Shown here: piece by piece, positions 13,539 to 22,795 of the stretch | How positions within the stretch are numbered: position 1 is the first letter of the stretch | Layout of the letters: every line of letters starts with the position of its first letter | Source: Fulvitalea axinellae | Lineage (GTDB): Bacteria; Bacteroidota; Bacteroidia; Cytophagales; Cyclobacteriaceae | Direction of reading: 5' to 3' | DNA length: 64,000 nucleotides | Assembly (NCBI RefSeq): GCF_036492835.1 | Contig: NZ_AP025314.1 | Coordinates: 3,142,010 to 3,206,009, forward strand | Translations under genes and position numbers: made by a program | Notes under the pieces: model-generated | What the model was told of the DNA's origin: nothing | The model's input: only the letters and a program-made list of their open reading frames with translations | Database searches by the model: none

Positions 13539-14096
13539 TCAAGTCACCAAGTCTTTAAGCGACTCCCTAAGCAACTTCAGGGCCTTTCCCATATGCCCTT
13601 CCACCGTCTTTACCGAAATCCCCATTTTTTCCGAAATCTCGGCGTATTTGAGCCCTTCTTTCCTGCTAAGCAAGAATACGGCGCGCCGTTGTTTCGGCAT
13701 CGAGTCTATCAAATCCTGAATACGTTGGTCCGTTTCGTTAAAAGCAAGTTGGGCCGCCGGATTAGTCAAGGCCTCCATATTCAAACTCGTGTTCAACTGG
13801 TGCCTAAGGTAATCCTCATACGTTTTCCGGCTCTTGCGCTTCCGCAATCGCATTATGGAAAAATGCTTCGCCAAAGCGAACAAGTAGGCATCTAGCCGCG
13901 AATCGTCAGCCAAAGTTTCCCGCTTTTCCCATAGCTTCACGAAAGTATCTTGCGCCACCTCCCGCGCCTCTTCCTCGTCTCCCAAATACTCTTTTGAGAA
14001 ATACACTATACGGGAATGATACTCGTTTACTATCCGCTCAAAAAGCTGGATATCTCCGGCTCTCAATTTCTCAATCGAAACCAGGTTAGTTAGCAT
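13539..14096 (-). CDS. RNA polymerase ECF-type sigma factor
   Basis: This 185-residue sigma-70 family protein contains only regions 2 and 4. Region 2 (about 15-80) has YHSRIVYFSKEYLGD, EVAQDTFVKLWEKRE and LDAYLFALAKHF. Region 4 (about 120-175) has the helix-turn-helix LSRKEGLKYAEISEKMGISV followed by KTVEGHMGKALKLLRE. This is the FecI/SusR-linked ECF type common in Bacteroidota. It precedes the FecR gene on the same strand and should drive the SusC/SusD operon. The intervening 118 bases contain A-rich stretches but no clear terminator, so both genes may be cotranscribed. Confidence 0.95.
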   Translation of the reverse strand: MLTNLVSIEKLRAGDIQLFERIVNEYHSRIVYFSKEYLGDEEEAREVAQDTFVKLWEKRETLADDSRLDAYLFALAKHFSIMRLRKRKSRKTYEDYLRHQLNTSLNMEALTNPAAQLAFNETDQRIQDLIDSMPKQRRAVFLLSRKEGLKYAEISEKMGISVKTVEGHMGKALKLLRESLKDLVT

Positions 14097-14382
14097 AAAA
14101 CATAAAGTTCAAAATCACAACCTCCGCCACCACCAAAAAGTGGCCCGCCTCATATTCTCCGATGGGGAAGGTAGAAAAGAAGTCATCTCGTCGGGCGCAA
14201 TATAGCTGGAAAAACATAAAAGCCCACTCCCTCGCCATTATTCCCCGCTACAGTTCATAATCCGTTAATAAAAGGATTTAAAAAAGACAATTATATTTCA
14301 TTCAACAATAACTTCCATTTCAAATCCGGCACACCTAACGAATAGTCAAATGTCGGCAACGTTCCCGAGAAAACAAGCAAAA
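14097..14382 (-). promoter_or_regulatory. Intergenic region upstream of the ECF sigma gene
   Basis: About 290 bases without a coding frame lie between the sigma gene start and the hairpin after GH31. The region presumably holds the sigma-factor promoter, but I could not single out a convincing TTG/TAnnTTTG pair. Confidence 0.3.
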
Positions 14383-14414
14383 ACGGCGATAAAGTTGAAT
14401 CACCTTATCGCCGT
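14383..14414 (-). terminator. hairpin terminator downstream of GH31 gene
   Basis: A perfect 10-bp stem, acggcgataa (14383-14392) with ttatcgccgt (14405-14414), is followed on the minus strand by TTTTGCTTGTTTT. It lies about 65 bases past the GH31 stop codon. Confidence 0.6.
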
Positions 14415-14479
14415 CTGAAAATGTCCGCCTGGATTACCAGAAGCTCGCCATAATAATCCGACAGACTAAAAACACCTTT

Positions 14480-16951
14480 TTATTTTACAAGAACACTTGC
14501 CTCCGAAACGCCTTCCCAACGAAACCGGACAAAGAGCTTCCCAGATGTGCTGTCCCAATAAAAACCGTCTTTCACATTATCAAGTTCCGAGACACCGTCC
14601 ACAGCTTTCACTTTTTTCCCATTTACCAAAACTCTCTTCGGTTTCTTGGAAAACCCGATAGCCTCCACTGTCACCGTTCTGTTTTCAGGCATACTATCAT
14701 ATTTGCCCGCCACGTCACGGTCCAGATTTAACGAAAGGCATTTGGAGTCCACTTCTCCGGAGAAATCCAACATCTCGCTTTTTCTTCTGGCGTAAGCGTC
14801 TTTTGTCACGCCGTCGTCCTCATACATCCGCCCCGTCACCGAGGTTTTCTTTTCCGGGCAAAAGAGTTTAAGTTTCAACTCTTCGCTTGAGTAGCGATTA
14901 GCCGAATAGTAATTTTCTACTGTAGGAATCACCGCTCCAGCTCTCACAAAAACGGGAAATTTATCTAAATCAACCCCATAATCGATATATTCGCCTCCCT
15001 TAAATCGTTCCGACGTAATTAAGTTAAACCACTCACCTCCTGTTGGTAAATATACTTTTACACTCTTAGCTCCTTTATCCAAAACTGGCGCAACCACCAT
15101 ATCATTACCCCAGTAATATTGCTGGTCCAAGGCTTTTAACTTATCATTGTCTGGCTCCTGAAAAAACATCGGTCTTGCCAAAGGCATCCCATGTTCCAAA
15201 GCTTGCCAAGCCATGGTGTACAAATACGGCATCAGCTCATAACGGAGTTTCACATACTTCCGGACGATGTCTTTGGTTCTCTTGTCAAAGAAAATCGGCT
15301 CTGCCGGAATATCGCCCAGAGCGTCGGCATGCGGGCGATAAACTGGATTAAACACGCCAAACTGCGCCCAACGCGTATACAGTTCACCGTCCTTTTCGCC
15401 TCCGGCAAATCCACCTATATCAGACGACATATACGGAATTCCGCTCATGCTCATTGTCAGCAGGATCGGCATTTGGGCCTTGAGTCCGGACCAATTTCTA
15501 CCAACATCTCCCGACCAAGGGAAAATAGAATAACGTTGCGAACCGGCGAATCCCGACCTGTTCAGATGGAAAACCCGCTTGTCAGGATACTCTTGCGCAT
15601 ACTTTTCAAATACCATCTTTTCCCAGAAATGGGCGTAGATGTTATGCACCTCATCGGCGGTGCCGTTTACGTGCCTTACCCACGAAGGATGGACCTCAGG
15701 TTCGCCAAGATCGCCCCACCAACCGGCAACACCGATTTTGTTTTGGCGATCATATTGCTCCCAAAACCAGTCTTGGGCCGACGGCTTGAAGATATCAATC
15801 AGAGCCGTATTTCCGAAGAAGAAATCGTAAGTGGCGGAAAGTCCCAACGTGTCCAATGCGAAGATTCTGAGAGAATCACCGATCTGGAAGTTCTTGGTAT
15901 TTGTAAGAACGAAAGGCTCGGTGATCAAAACTGTATTGACACCCATTCCTTTCAAAGAATCGATCATCATTTTCGGTTCAGGCCATTTTTCATAATCCCA
16001 AGCCAAATCCCCCATATAACCTTTTACATCCGGGCCAAACCAGAAAAGGTCCAACACAACCCCGTCCAAAGGAAAATCTTCCTCTATCATTTGGTTCATC
16101 GTGTTCAGAACCTCTCCCTGTGTCTTGTATCCAAAACGAGACTGAATATTCCCCAAAGCCCAACGGGGCGGCATAGGTTGCGTACCCGTCAATCTTCCGT
16201 ACTTGTTCACCAAATCCGGGAAATCATCGCCGGCCACAACATAATAAGCCATGCGTCCGCCCACGGCTCCAAATTCCAGCGTATTCGCTTCGGTCTTGGC
16301 CATGTCGATGTAACCTTTCGCCCCATTGTCGAAAAGCACCGCATAGTTTTTAGAGGAAAGCACCAACGGTAAGCCGTAGTTCATCAGCTCAGAGCCTTCA
16401 CCGTAGGCGTAATGGGCTTTGTTGTAGAGCTCGAAACGATAACCTCTTCTCGACATCGGGACGGAGCGCTCGCCAGCTCCGTAAAGCGTCTCGTCGCCTT
16501 CCAGTCCAAAACTGAAACCGCTGTAAAGGGAATCGGCAAAAAAGCCCCTACGTTCCTGCAAAAGTTGGCGCCCTTCGTAATAATAAGAAATGCTGAACGG
16601 TTCCTTATTGATGTGCACCCGCATCCCGTCGGACACCAGCTGAAGCGCCACTTCCGAATCCACCAGCTGAGGCTTCATATTCTCCGTAGCGCGCATAACC
16701 ACCGCATGCGAAGGTCTTTCCGGCTCGTCCAACTTGGCTACCACCTCCACAATCGACGGGCTCAGAAACCTAATCGCCAACCTGCTCTCGTCAGTTTTTA
16801 CTGACAATACGTTATTTTTGAAATTATGGCTAATATATTTTTCGCCTTGGGCCAGTGCGCTCCCAAAACTCAAAATCGCCACAAACAAGACAGAAACAGC
16901 CTTTAACACGGCCGTCGCCCTATCCCCCTTGAGATTATTCATCCTTGACAT
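14480..16951 (-). CDS. Secreted GH31 family alpha-glucosidase or 4-alpha-glucosyltransferase
   Basis: This 823-residue protein has a signal peptide (hydrophobic LKAVSVLFVAILSFG, cleavage likely after SALAQ). The N-terminal beta-sandwich (about 40-250) precedes a GH31 (alpha/beta)8 barrel. The nucleophile Asp is in AGWWGDLGEPEVHPSW (about residue 414) and the acid/base Asp in WSGDVGRNWSGL (about 481). These motifs replace the DMNEP-type signature of ordinary alpha-glucosidases and match the Cellvibrio Agd31B group of oligosaccharide 4-alpha-D-glucosyltransferases, so transglucosylation is possible. Two C-terminal beta domains follow (YEDDGVTKDAYARR). It lies on the same strand as the SusC/SusD/FecR/sigma block, upstream of the sigma gene, and is probably part of the PUL. 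ATGs at 16951 and 16942 are both possible starts. Confidence 0.92.
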   Translation of the reverse strand: MSRMNNLKGDRATAVLKAVSVLFVAILSFGSALAQGEKYISHNFKNNVLSVKTDESRLAIRFLSPSIVEVVAKLDEPERPSHAVVMRATENMKPQLVDSEVALQLVSDGMRVHINKEPFSISYYYEGRQLLQERRGFFADSLYSGFSFGLEGDETLYGAGERSVPMSRRGYRFELYNKAHYAYGEGSELMNYGLPLVLSSKNYAVLFDNGAKGYIDMAKTEANTLEFGAVGGRMAYYVVAGDDFPDLVNKYGRLTGTQPMPPRWALGNIQSRFGYKTQGEVLNTMNQMIEEDFPLDGVVLDLFWFGPDVKGYMGDLAWDYEKWPEPKMMIDSLKGMGVNTVLITEPFVLTNTKNFQIGDSLRIFALDTLGLSATYDFFFGNTALIDIFKPSAQDWFWEQYDRQNKIGVAGWWGDLGEPEVHPSWVRHVNGTADEVHNIYAHFWEKMVFEKYAQEYPDKRVFHLNRSGFAGSQRYSIFPWSGDVGRNWSGLKAQMPILLTMSMSGIPYMSSDIGGFAGGEKDGELYTRWAQFGVFNPVYRPHADALGDIPAEPIFFDKRTKDIVRKYVKLRYELMPYLYTMAWQALEHGMPLARPMFFQEPDNDKLKALDQQYYWGNDMVVAPVLDKGAKSVKVYLPTGGEWFNLITSERFKGGEYIDYGVDLDKFPVFVRAGAVIPTVENYYSANRYSSEELKLKLFCPEKKTSVTGRMYEDDGVTKDAYARRKSEMLDFSGEVDSKCLSLNLDRDVAGKYDSMPENRTVTVEAIGFSKKPKRVLVNGKKVKAVDGVSELDNVKDGFYWDSTSGKLFVRFRWEGVSEASVLVK

Positions 16952-17078
16952 AAACTATTGTTAAACCCTGAAATATGATACAGCGTCCAAACCGAACATC
17001 ACACCGATGTAAGGAATTTGGGCACAATAATGTTCGTAATTCTCGATACGATAATCTCAAGGTATTTTATTCAGAGCC

Positions 17079-17101
17079 ATTCCGGAGGGGGATTCCGGAA
17101 T
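17079..17101 (-). terminator. possible terminator after M48 peptidase gene
   Basis: A 7-bp stem, attccgg (17079-17085) with ccggaat (17095-17101), lies 40 bases beyond the M48 stop. The sequence that follows on the minus strand is only weakly T-rich, so this is tentative. Confidence 0.35.
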
Positions 17102-17140
17102 AGTCCCGCATACTTTTCAATTGCTCAGAACAGGTTGTGA

Positions 17141-17941
17141 TCAGAGCCTCAAATCCATTTTGAACTGCTCGTAATCGTAACCGTTTTCGTCAGTGTATTT
17201 CGTGTCGCATCCTTTTTCCAAAGCCTTTTTGCTGATCGACTCAACCCTGTTGTCCGGATTTGGGTGTGTGCTCAAAAACTCGGGGATTCCGGGAGTCTGC
17301 CCGTCATTGATCATCTTGGCGAAAAACGACGAAGCTCCGTCGCACTTATAGCGCGTACCTGACAGATACTCCACCGACTTGTCGTCGGACTCACGTTCGT
17401 GGGATCTGGAAAAGGCCAAGTTGGTCACGTTGCCAGCCAAGCCCGCCGCAATCTGCTCAATCTGGCCGGGATTTTCGCCAATCAACAGATTCAGCAAAAA
17501 TTCGACACCGTAGGCTTGCTGAAGGTTTCGGGAAGTATGCCTAAGGTCGGCATGGGCGATCTCGTGGCCCAACACGCCGGCCAAGTCATCCGGTTTGTCC
17601 AAATAATCAATCAGGCCAGTATACACGAAAATATAACCTCCGGGGGCGCAAAATGCGTTCAGGACATCATCACGGATTATCCGCACTTCCCATTCGAATT
17701 CGTTACGGTATTTTACATTTCCCGAGTTCAGAATCTCGTTTACCATTTGGTCCAAATAGGCGTAAGCCTCAGGGTAGGATTCCCTGTCAAGCACGTCCAC
17801 TTTCGAATCGTTCAACAACTCGTCGCGCACTTGGCGTCCCAATTTCACATCATCTTGAAGAGAAAAAAGCAACACTCCACTACTGCTGCACGAGGCTCCC
17901 AACAGGCCCAGGAAAGAAACAAGGAACAAAATTCGTCTCAT
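17141..17941 (-). CDS. M48-family zinc metallopeptidase lipoprotein
   Basis: This 266-residue protein has a lipoprotein signal (MRRILFLVSFLGLLGASCSS, lipobox Cys18). It carries the HExxH zinc site in LGHEIAHADLRHTS (about residues 126-139), the third ligand Glu in HERESDDKSVEYL, the APGGYIFVYTGL substrate-side strand and the late STHPNPDNRVE motif typical of BepA/YfgC- and LoiP-like M48 peptidases. It is expected in the periplasm, attached to a membrane, acting in outer-membrane protein quality control. It is divergent from the BNR lipoprotein gene across about 170 bases and appears monocistronic. Confidence 0.92.
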   Translation of the reverse strand: MRRILFLVSFLGLLGASCSSSGVLLFSLQDDVKLGRQVRDELLNDSKVDVLDRESYPEAYAYLDQMVNEILNSGNVKYRNEFEWEVRIIRDDVLNAFCAPGGYIFVYTGLIDYLDKPDDLAGVLGHEIAHADLRHTSRNLQQAYGVEFLLNLLIGENPGQIEQIAAGLAGNVTNLAFSRSHERESDDKSVEYLSGTRYKCDGASSFFAKMINDGQTPGIPEFLSTHPNPDNRVESISKKALEKGCDTKYTDENGYDYEQFKMDLRL

Positions 17942-18112
17942 CGGTCAGATAATTTTTCCGTGTCAAAATCAAACGTCAATGCCATTATTATGGTTTCACA
18001 AACGAATATAACCAGAACGGAAAGAAAAACTGAAAATACGCAAAAGCTTCTTCGATTTTGGGAAAAAACATTTTTCCGGAATCGATTGCGTTGCCATAAA
18101 CCTCTTCAAACC

Positions 18113-19210
18113 ATGAAACGACTGATATTTTCCATAACCGCACTTGCGTCTCTAGCACTATGTTTATACTCCTGCTCCGTTGACGAGACCCCTCCTTTCC
18201 TACCAGAATGGCAAAACCGTGGAGAGTACCTGCCCAAACAGCACTCACCCGACGAGCCTTTCAACTACAGCAACATCACCAAGATGAAAGGCGACAGGTT
18301 TTTTGTCCAACAGTTTATATTCGGAGCGGAAGGAACGGAAATACTTTTAAGCGAAGATCTTGGACGAACCTGGAATACCAGCTTGAGCATTCCATACACC
18401 GCTAACAACACATTCACAACACACGGAGAAACACACGCATGGTTTATAATAGCCGGAGACGGCGAGTTACCCCAAGTACACCGCACAGATAATATTGGTA
18501 CAACTTGGGAAGCACTGGATCCCGTAGACAGCGGTTTAGACCCTAGATTTTCCCCAAACGCGTCATTCTTCCTCAACGACAAAATAGGCTGGGCATCGGG
18601 AAGCGACAGCATTGCGTCAGCGTATAAAACCATTTACAAAACAACGGACGGCGGGCAAACTTGGAAGAAAAAAACAAACGGTTTGACCCAAGACCGTTTC
18701 AGCGAATTTTCGGCAATAAAATTCAGAAACAAGGACGTCGGGTTTGCGGGAGAAAGGGACGGAATCTGGCGCTCCACAAACGCCGGAGACCTTTGGGAAA
18801 AGGTATACACTGGGCAAGAAATATACTATGCCGACATCGTTTGCACCTCGGACAAGTCGGTGTACGCCCTCGGCAATTTGCTATCCACAGACGCCACCGT
18901 TTTACTCCACAGCGTGGACGGAGGCGACAATTGGACTTTCCTGAAACTGCCCGCGATTTTGGACAACACGTCGGCCAACCAACTGTTTTTCGTAAACCAA
19001 GCCGAAGGATATTTACTTACCAAAGATTTTCTCCTGCGCACCAAGGACGGGGGACTCAACTGGGAAGTGGACTTTAAGGTAAAGGGTGACGACGACGGTT
19101 ATTTCCTAAATATGGCTATCATTCCAGGCAGTGGTTTTCATCAGAAATTCATGGTAGGAATAGGCAGATACCGTTATTGGTATTACGGCTTTCCGGATGA
19201 GAAACCTTAA
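18113..19210 (+). CDS. BNR/Asp-box repeat lipoprotein (sialidase-like beta-propeller)
   Basis: This 365-residue lipoprotein starts at ATG 18113 with signal MKRLIFSITALASLALCLYSC (lipobox Cys21). The open frame to its left runs through the divergent promoter region and M48 gene and is not real. At least three Asp-box-type motifs are visible (TTDGGQTWKKK, SVDGGDNWTFLK, TKDGGLNWEVDF), with a weaker NAGDLWEKV. The fold should be a Ycf48/sialidase-type beta-propeller; the catalytic residues of sialidases are not evident, so it is more likely a binding or assembly protein. It is followed 61 bases later by a peroxiredoxin-like gene on the same strand. Confidence 0.82.
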   Translation: MKRLIFSITALASLALCLYSCSVDETPPFLPEWQNRGEYLPKQHSPDEPFNYSNITKMKGDRFFVQQFIFGAEGTEILLSEDLGRTWNTSLSIPYTANNTFTTHGETHAWFIIAGDGELPQVHRTDNIGTTWEALDPVDSGLDPRFSPNASFFLNDKIGWASGSDSIASAYKTIYKTTDGGQTWKKKTNGLTQDRFSEFSAIKFRNKDVGFAGERDGIWRSTNAGDLWEKVYTGQEIYYADIVCTSDKSVYALGNLLSTDATVLLHSVDGGDNWTFLKLPAILDNTSANQLFFVNQAEGYLLTKDFLLRTKDGGLNWEVDFKVKGDDDGYFLNMAIIPGSGFHQKFMVGIGRYRYWYYGFPDEKP

Positions 19211-19271
19211 CCTGATCGCCAAATTTTCGTATGTAAAGATTACAATACAAAATGTGTATGAAAAACAAGCT

Positions 19272-19835
19272 ATGAAATTATCCGCCGGCGACCCCGCCCC
19301 CCTTTTTAATCTAGTAGACGTTTTTGAAAGACCCGTAGACCTAAGCCAAAACACAGGCAAGAAGACTCTTGTCGCTTTTTTCAGAAACGTAGCGTGCCCG
19401 TTTTGCAACCTCAGAGTATACGAATTGCTCAAGGCCTCTGAAAGGTTGAAAAAAGAAGGACTGGAAATGATTTTCTTTTTCGAATCGAAAAAGAGGGTGA
19501 TTCTCCGAAGTTCTTTTCATCAGGAAATCGCTCCGATTCCGCTCCTAAGCGATCCGGAAAGGGAATGGTACAAAAAGTACGGCACCGAAAGATCGCCCTT
19601 GGGCATGGTAAAAACCATATTCAACAGCGAGGCTTCCAAAGCCAAAAGGCGGGCCGTCGGAATGGGGCTTCCCGATAGCGGGGACACTAAAGGGACGACC
19701 GGAAACCTAATGCCGGCCGAGTTCCTTCTCGGTCCCGATTTGAAAGTCGAATACGTCCATTATGCCAAACATCTAAACGACCGGATTCCACTTAAGCAAT
19801 TAGAACAATACGCGGCCTCAGGGCTAAAGGCATAA
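19272..19835 (+). CDS. Peroxiredoxin-like (AhpC/TSA, thioredoxin-fold) protein
   Basis: This 187-residue protein starts at ATG 19272 (MKLSAGDPAPLFNL); the more upstream ATG 19197 would overlap the BNR gene and add a non-homologous tail. The AhpC/TSA fold is shown by GDPAPLFNLVD at the start, the FFRNVACPFCNLRVYELL active site with two cysteines as CPFC at about residues 44-47, and LLSDPEREWYKKYG. A thiol-disulphide or peroxide-reducing role in the cytoplasm is likely. The CPFC arrangement resembles the DUF899/AhpC-TSA_2-type 'peroxiredoxin-like family' more than classical 2-Cys Prx. The gene ends 2 bases before a strong hairpin. Confidence 0.85.
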   Translation: MKLSAGDPAPLFNLVDVFERPVDLSQNTGKKTLVAFFRNVACPFCNLRVYELLKASERLKKEGLEMIFFFESKKRVILRSSFHQEIAPIPLLSDPEREWYKKYGTERSPLGMVKTIFNSEASKAKRRAVGMGLPDSGDTKGTTGNLMPAEFLLGPDLKVEYVHYAKHLNDRIPLKQLEQYAASGLKA

Positions 19836-19837
19836 AA

Positions 19838-19872
19838 AAAATCCCCGCATGAAAATACATGCGGGGATTTTT
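19838..19872. terminator. bidirectional terminator between convergent genes
   Basis: A 14-bp stem, starting aaaatccccgcatg at 19838 and pairing with catgcggggatttt ending 19872, closes a 6-nt loop. It is flanked by A and T tracts on both sides and serves the peroxiredoxin gene (plus) and the sensor gene (minus). Confidence 0.9.
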
Positions 19873-19889
19873 CATTTTTATGTTTCTTT

Positions 19890-22466
19890 TCAGGACAACA
19901 CCGAAAGGTTCTGCGATTTTCCTATCACGGCCACTTCCGCCACGCTTCCGTTTTGGCGTTTTACAGGCTTGAAGGTTAAGTCACAAACATAACGTTCCCC
20001 GTCTTTATCCTTTTCCATTCTGATATCCGCGCGTTCGCCAGCCAACGCTACTTTCAAATTGCTTTCCCAGTGAGCCTTGTCCTCTTCCGGAATAGAATCA
20101 TACAAGTTCGCTCCCCTCACAAATTTCGCGTCAATAGTAAACGGACTCTTTACCGCCGCCTCATTGCAAACGGTCAATTCCATATTCGGGTTTATGGCAA
20201 AATACAGATCTTCGGAATTGTTCAACAAAGCCGAGTAAAGCCTTTCTCTTTCGTCAAAAGCCTTCTGCAAATCACCGTCATTTTTAATTTCCCTAGAAGT
20301 AACAGCGATACCGATCACCTCACCACGGTCGTTTTTAATCGGGTTACAAGTCGCTTCGTTTATAATCGCCTCGTTTTTGTCGTTGGTCGACTCTAGGGTA
20401 TGCACATAAGTCTCTCCCTTCATCGCTTTTTCGTAGATAGGCTTCCAATATTCCCAAGCCTCTTTACCCAAAGAATCCTCAAGGTAATCGCCCACTTTCA
20501 CATCCCAATTCCTGGCGTCCATCCTTCTTTGCAAAGCCTCGTTTATGATGGTCACCCGATATTCCGTGTCCAAGGCCAGAATAGTGTCCTCGGTATTGTT
20601 GATCATCGAACGCAAGTTGTATTCCTTCTCCCGGACCTGCTTTTGCGCCCTCTCCATTTCCTCTTGCGTAGCGGCCAGTTCCTCAAGGTTTTGTCTCATT
20701 TCCTCTTCCTGTGCCCTAAGCTCCTCGGCCTGGATTCTGGTTTCCTCCAAAAGCCTGCTCGTGTGGGCGTTGATGCTGGCTACGGAAATAGTGGACGCCA
20801 CCGCTTCGCTCAACTTCTCGACAAAATCCACTTCATGTTTCTCAAATTTCTTGAAAGCGGCCAGCTCTACAACACCGTATACTTTACCGTCCATTTTCAT
20901 CGGCACCACCAGAACGGAATTAGGGTTCGACTCCCCTAGCCCTGAGGTTATCCGCACATAATTCTGCGGTATTTCGGTCATGAAAATGGTCTCTTTCTCG
21001 ATGACCGTCTGCCCGGCCAAGCCCTGTCCGGCTTTTATTCGCTTGTTCAAATGCTTTTTCCGACTAAACGCGTAACAGGCCTTCAGCTCCAACCATTCGA
21101 CGCCTTCCTCATCCTCCTCAATCACGAAAAACATCCCTTGGTTAGCGCCAAGGTACTTAACCAGATTGGTAATCACGACATCGGACAACTTGTCAATATC
21201 CTGATGATATTCACGAAGCCACTCGTTGAATTTGGCCACTCCACCCGCAATCCATTGGTTCCGTTCCTCATTGCTACGCAATTTTATCAACGAGTCCCGC
21301 ATCTGTACCAATGAGTCCGAGAGTTCGTCATTCTCATCCCGGAGCTTAATGTCAGTATCCATTTTACCCGCCCCGATCTCACGTGCGTAACCCACGATCT
21401 GGGAAAGTCCTTGCGAAAGTGAAAGCACTTGCTCTTTTAGCTTCCTAAACTCAAGAATCTTAGTCCTGTAAGTCAGCTTTACCTTGTTGAGTTTTCCCAA
21501 AGAAAGATGATCCAAGGCCTTGAACATCTCTTCGATATAGATATTCAGCCTATTTAGGAACCTCCACGAGATCAGAAAAGACAAGATGAAAAGCACTATC
21601 GCTCCGCCGAACAGCCAAGCGAAGCCCGTATTCATTACCCCGAAAAAACTATCGAAAGACAATCTGGAAACCAAACTCCAGCCTTGCCCTATTTCTTCAG
21701 TGTATACGCCGTACGCCTGACCATCAACTTCAGCCTCATACACTTGGCCTGAAGCCTGAAAGGCCGCGTCTTCCCCCACTAAATCCTTCAGTTTGGTATC
21801 AGGTTTCACGCCGCAGTTGCTTCCTTGGATTTTCCCTTTAGGGTCAACCAAAAAAACATCCACTCCGTCACGCTCGCCCATCGCCACGGCCAAATTGGTC
21901 TCTGAAATTGCCCAGTAAATCGCCCCCAACAACTTACCGTCAGTATCAAACACCTTGTGATCAGAATAAAAATGCCGCTCGCCGTCGTCATCGGTCGAGA
22001 CAACCCATAACTTATCGGCGGGACCATTGAGAAAGCCCGAAAAGCCCGTCAAGTTGTCCGCATCCGGCTTATAAGGATACACGCCGCCGGCGTTATCGAC
22101 AAACACGTTGCGGTTTGCCAAAAAGACCCCGAACCACAAGTCCCCCTCCACTCGCTCCTCGGTCAACCTACCCAAAAACGCCGACACATCCGCCAAATCC
22201 GACGAATCCGACGCCATCCAGGCCATCATTTCCGGATTGTTCCCCACGGTCTGCAAAGTGCTTTCGGCCAAGCCAAACAACATCTCGCTTTCCTTGAGTC
22301 TTTCGCTAGTCAACATCGGGACAACACTCTCCTTCAGTTGGTCAAAGAGCCTTGTAACTCCAGCATAATACAAACCAGCCCCCAGCACAGTGGCTACAAA
22401 TAGCACTAAGCCGAAATTCAACAGCAAAAAACCCTTCAGGGAATTAAACTTTTTAAAGAATTTCAT
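19890..22466 (-). CDS. Membrane sensor protein with periplasmic Cache-like, GAF and two PAS domains, no output domain
   Basis: This 858-residue protein starts at ATG 22466 (the frame's first codon is a TTG two codons earlier). Transmembrane helices lie at about 14-34 and 274-296 and enclose a periplasmic ligand-binding region of about 240 residues, dCache-like (FGVFLANRNVFVDNAGG, GAIYWAISETNLA). A HAMP-like stretch follows, then GAF (about 410-580, GQGLAGQTVIEKETIFM, VLVVPMKMDGKVYGVVEL). A coiled coil carries the EEMRQNLEELAATQEEMERA signature, and two PAS domains follow (about 640-740 and 760-858). I see no histidine-kinase, GGDEF, EAL, adenylate-cyclase or methyl-accepting domain. Such stand-alone sensors may act through partner proteins. 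There is no downstream partner on the same strand. Confidence 0.85.
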   Translation of the reverse strand: MKFFKKFNSLKGFLLLNFGLVLFVATVLGAGLYYAGVTRLFDQLKESVVPMLTSERLKESEMLFGLAESTLQTVGNNPEMMAWMASDSSDLADVSAFLGRLTEERVEGDLWFGVFLANRNVFVDNAGGVYPYKPDADNLTGFSGFLNGPADKLWVVSTDDDGERHFYSDHKVFDTDGKLLGAIYWAISETNLAVAMGERDGVDVFLVDPKGKIQGSNCGVKPDTKLKDLVGEDAAFQASGQVYEAEVDGQAYGVYTEEIGQGWSLVSRLSFDSFFGVMNTGFAWLFGGAIVLFILSFLISWRFLNRLNIYIEEMFKALDHLSLGKLNKVKLTYRTKILEFRKLKEQVLSLSQGLSQIVGYAREIGAGKMDTDIKLRDENDELSDSLVQMRDSLIKLRSNEERNQWIAGGVAKFNEWLREYHQDIDKLSDVVITNLVKYLGANQGMFFVIEEDEEGVEWLELKACYAFSRKKHLNKRIKAGQGLAGQTVIEKETIFMTEIPQNYVRITSGLGESNPNSVLVVPMKMDGKVYGVVELAAFKKFEKHEVDFVEKLSEAVASTISVASINAHTSRLLEETRIQAEELRAQEEEMRQNLEELAATQEEMERAQKQVREKEYNLRSMINNTEDTILALDTEYRVTIINEALQRRMDARNWDVKVGDYLEDSLGKEAWEYWKPIYEKAMKGETYVHTLESTNDKNEAIINEATCNPIKNDRGEVIGIAVTSREIKNDGDLQKAFDERERLYSALLNNSEDLYFAINPNMELTVCNEAAVKSPFTIDAKFVRGANLYDSIPEEDKAHWESNLKVALAGERADIRMEKDKDGERYVCDLTFKPVKRQNGSVAEVAVIGKSQNLSVLS

Positions 22467-22669
22467 AAACAAATATCTCCTCGGTTTGAAAAATTCCTAA
22501 GTCAAAATATAGCAGGCAGACACACCCACACTGAACTTGCAAAATAATATATGATTATGCAATATATACCTAATCTCATTTCCCTATTTCTGGCATATAT
22601 TAACATCGAACAACCGAACATACATATGAGACAAACTTCTGACGACAGCAAAAAACAATCATCCAACCC

Positions 22670-22700
22670 TTGACACATGTAATATCCAAGCCTATATTTG
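22670..22700 (+). promoter_or_regulatory. Bacteroidota-type promoter of tRNA-Val
   Basis: TTG at 22670-22672 and TATATTTG at 22693-22700 are separated by 20 bases, matching the known Bacteroidota primary-sigma consensus (TTG at -33, TAnnTTTG at -7). The tRNA starts 20 bases further on. Confidence 0.75.
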
Positions 22701-22720
22701 CACACGCAACATACGGAAAA

Positions 22721-22795
22721 GGGACATTAGCTCAGTTGGTTCAGAGCGCTGCCTTGACAGGGCAGAGGTCGTGGGTTCGAATCCCGCATGGCCCA
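22721..22795 (+). tRNA. tRNA-Val (anticodon GAC)
   Basis: The 75-nt cloverleaf has D stem GCTC/GAGC, anticodon stem CTGCC/GGCAG with loop TTGACAG (anticodon GAC), T stem GTGGG/CCCGC around TTCGAAT, and discriminator A. CCA is not encoded. The acceptor stem GGGACAT/ATGGCCC contains an A4-G69 mismatch, all other pairs being canonical. Confidence 0.95.

Noticed and set aside
17399..18112. N-terminal extension of the BNR lipoprotein frame
   Set aside because: It runs antisense through the M48 gene and the divergent promoter region; a lipoprotein signal starts at 18113.
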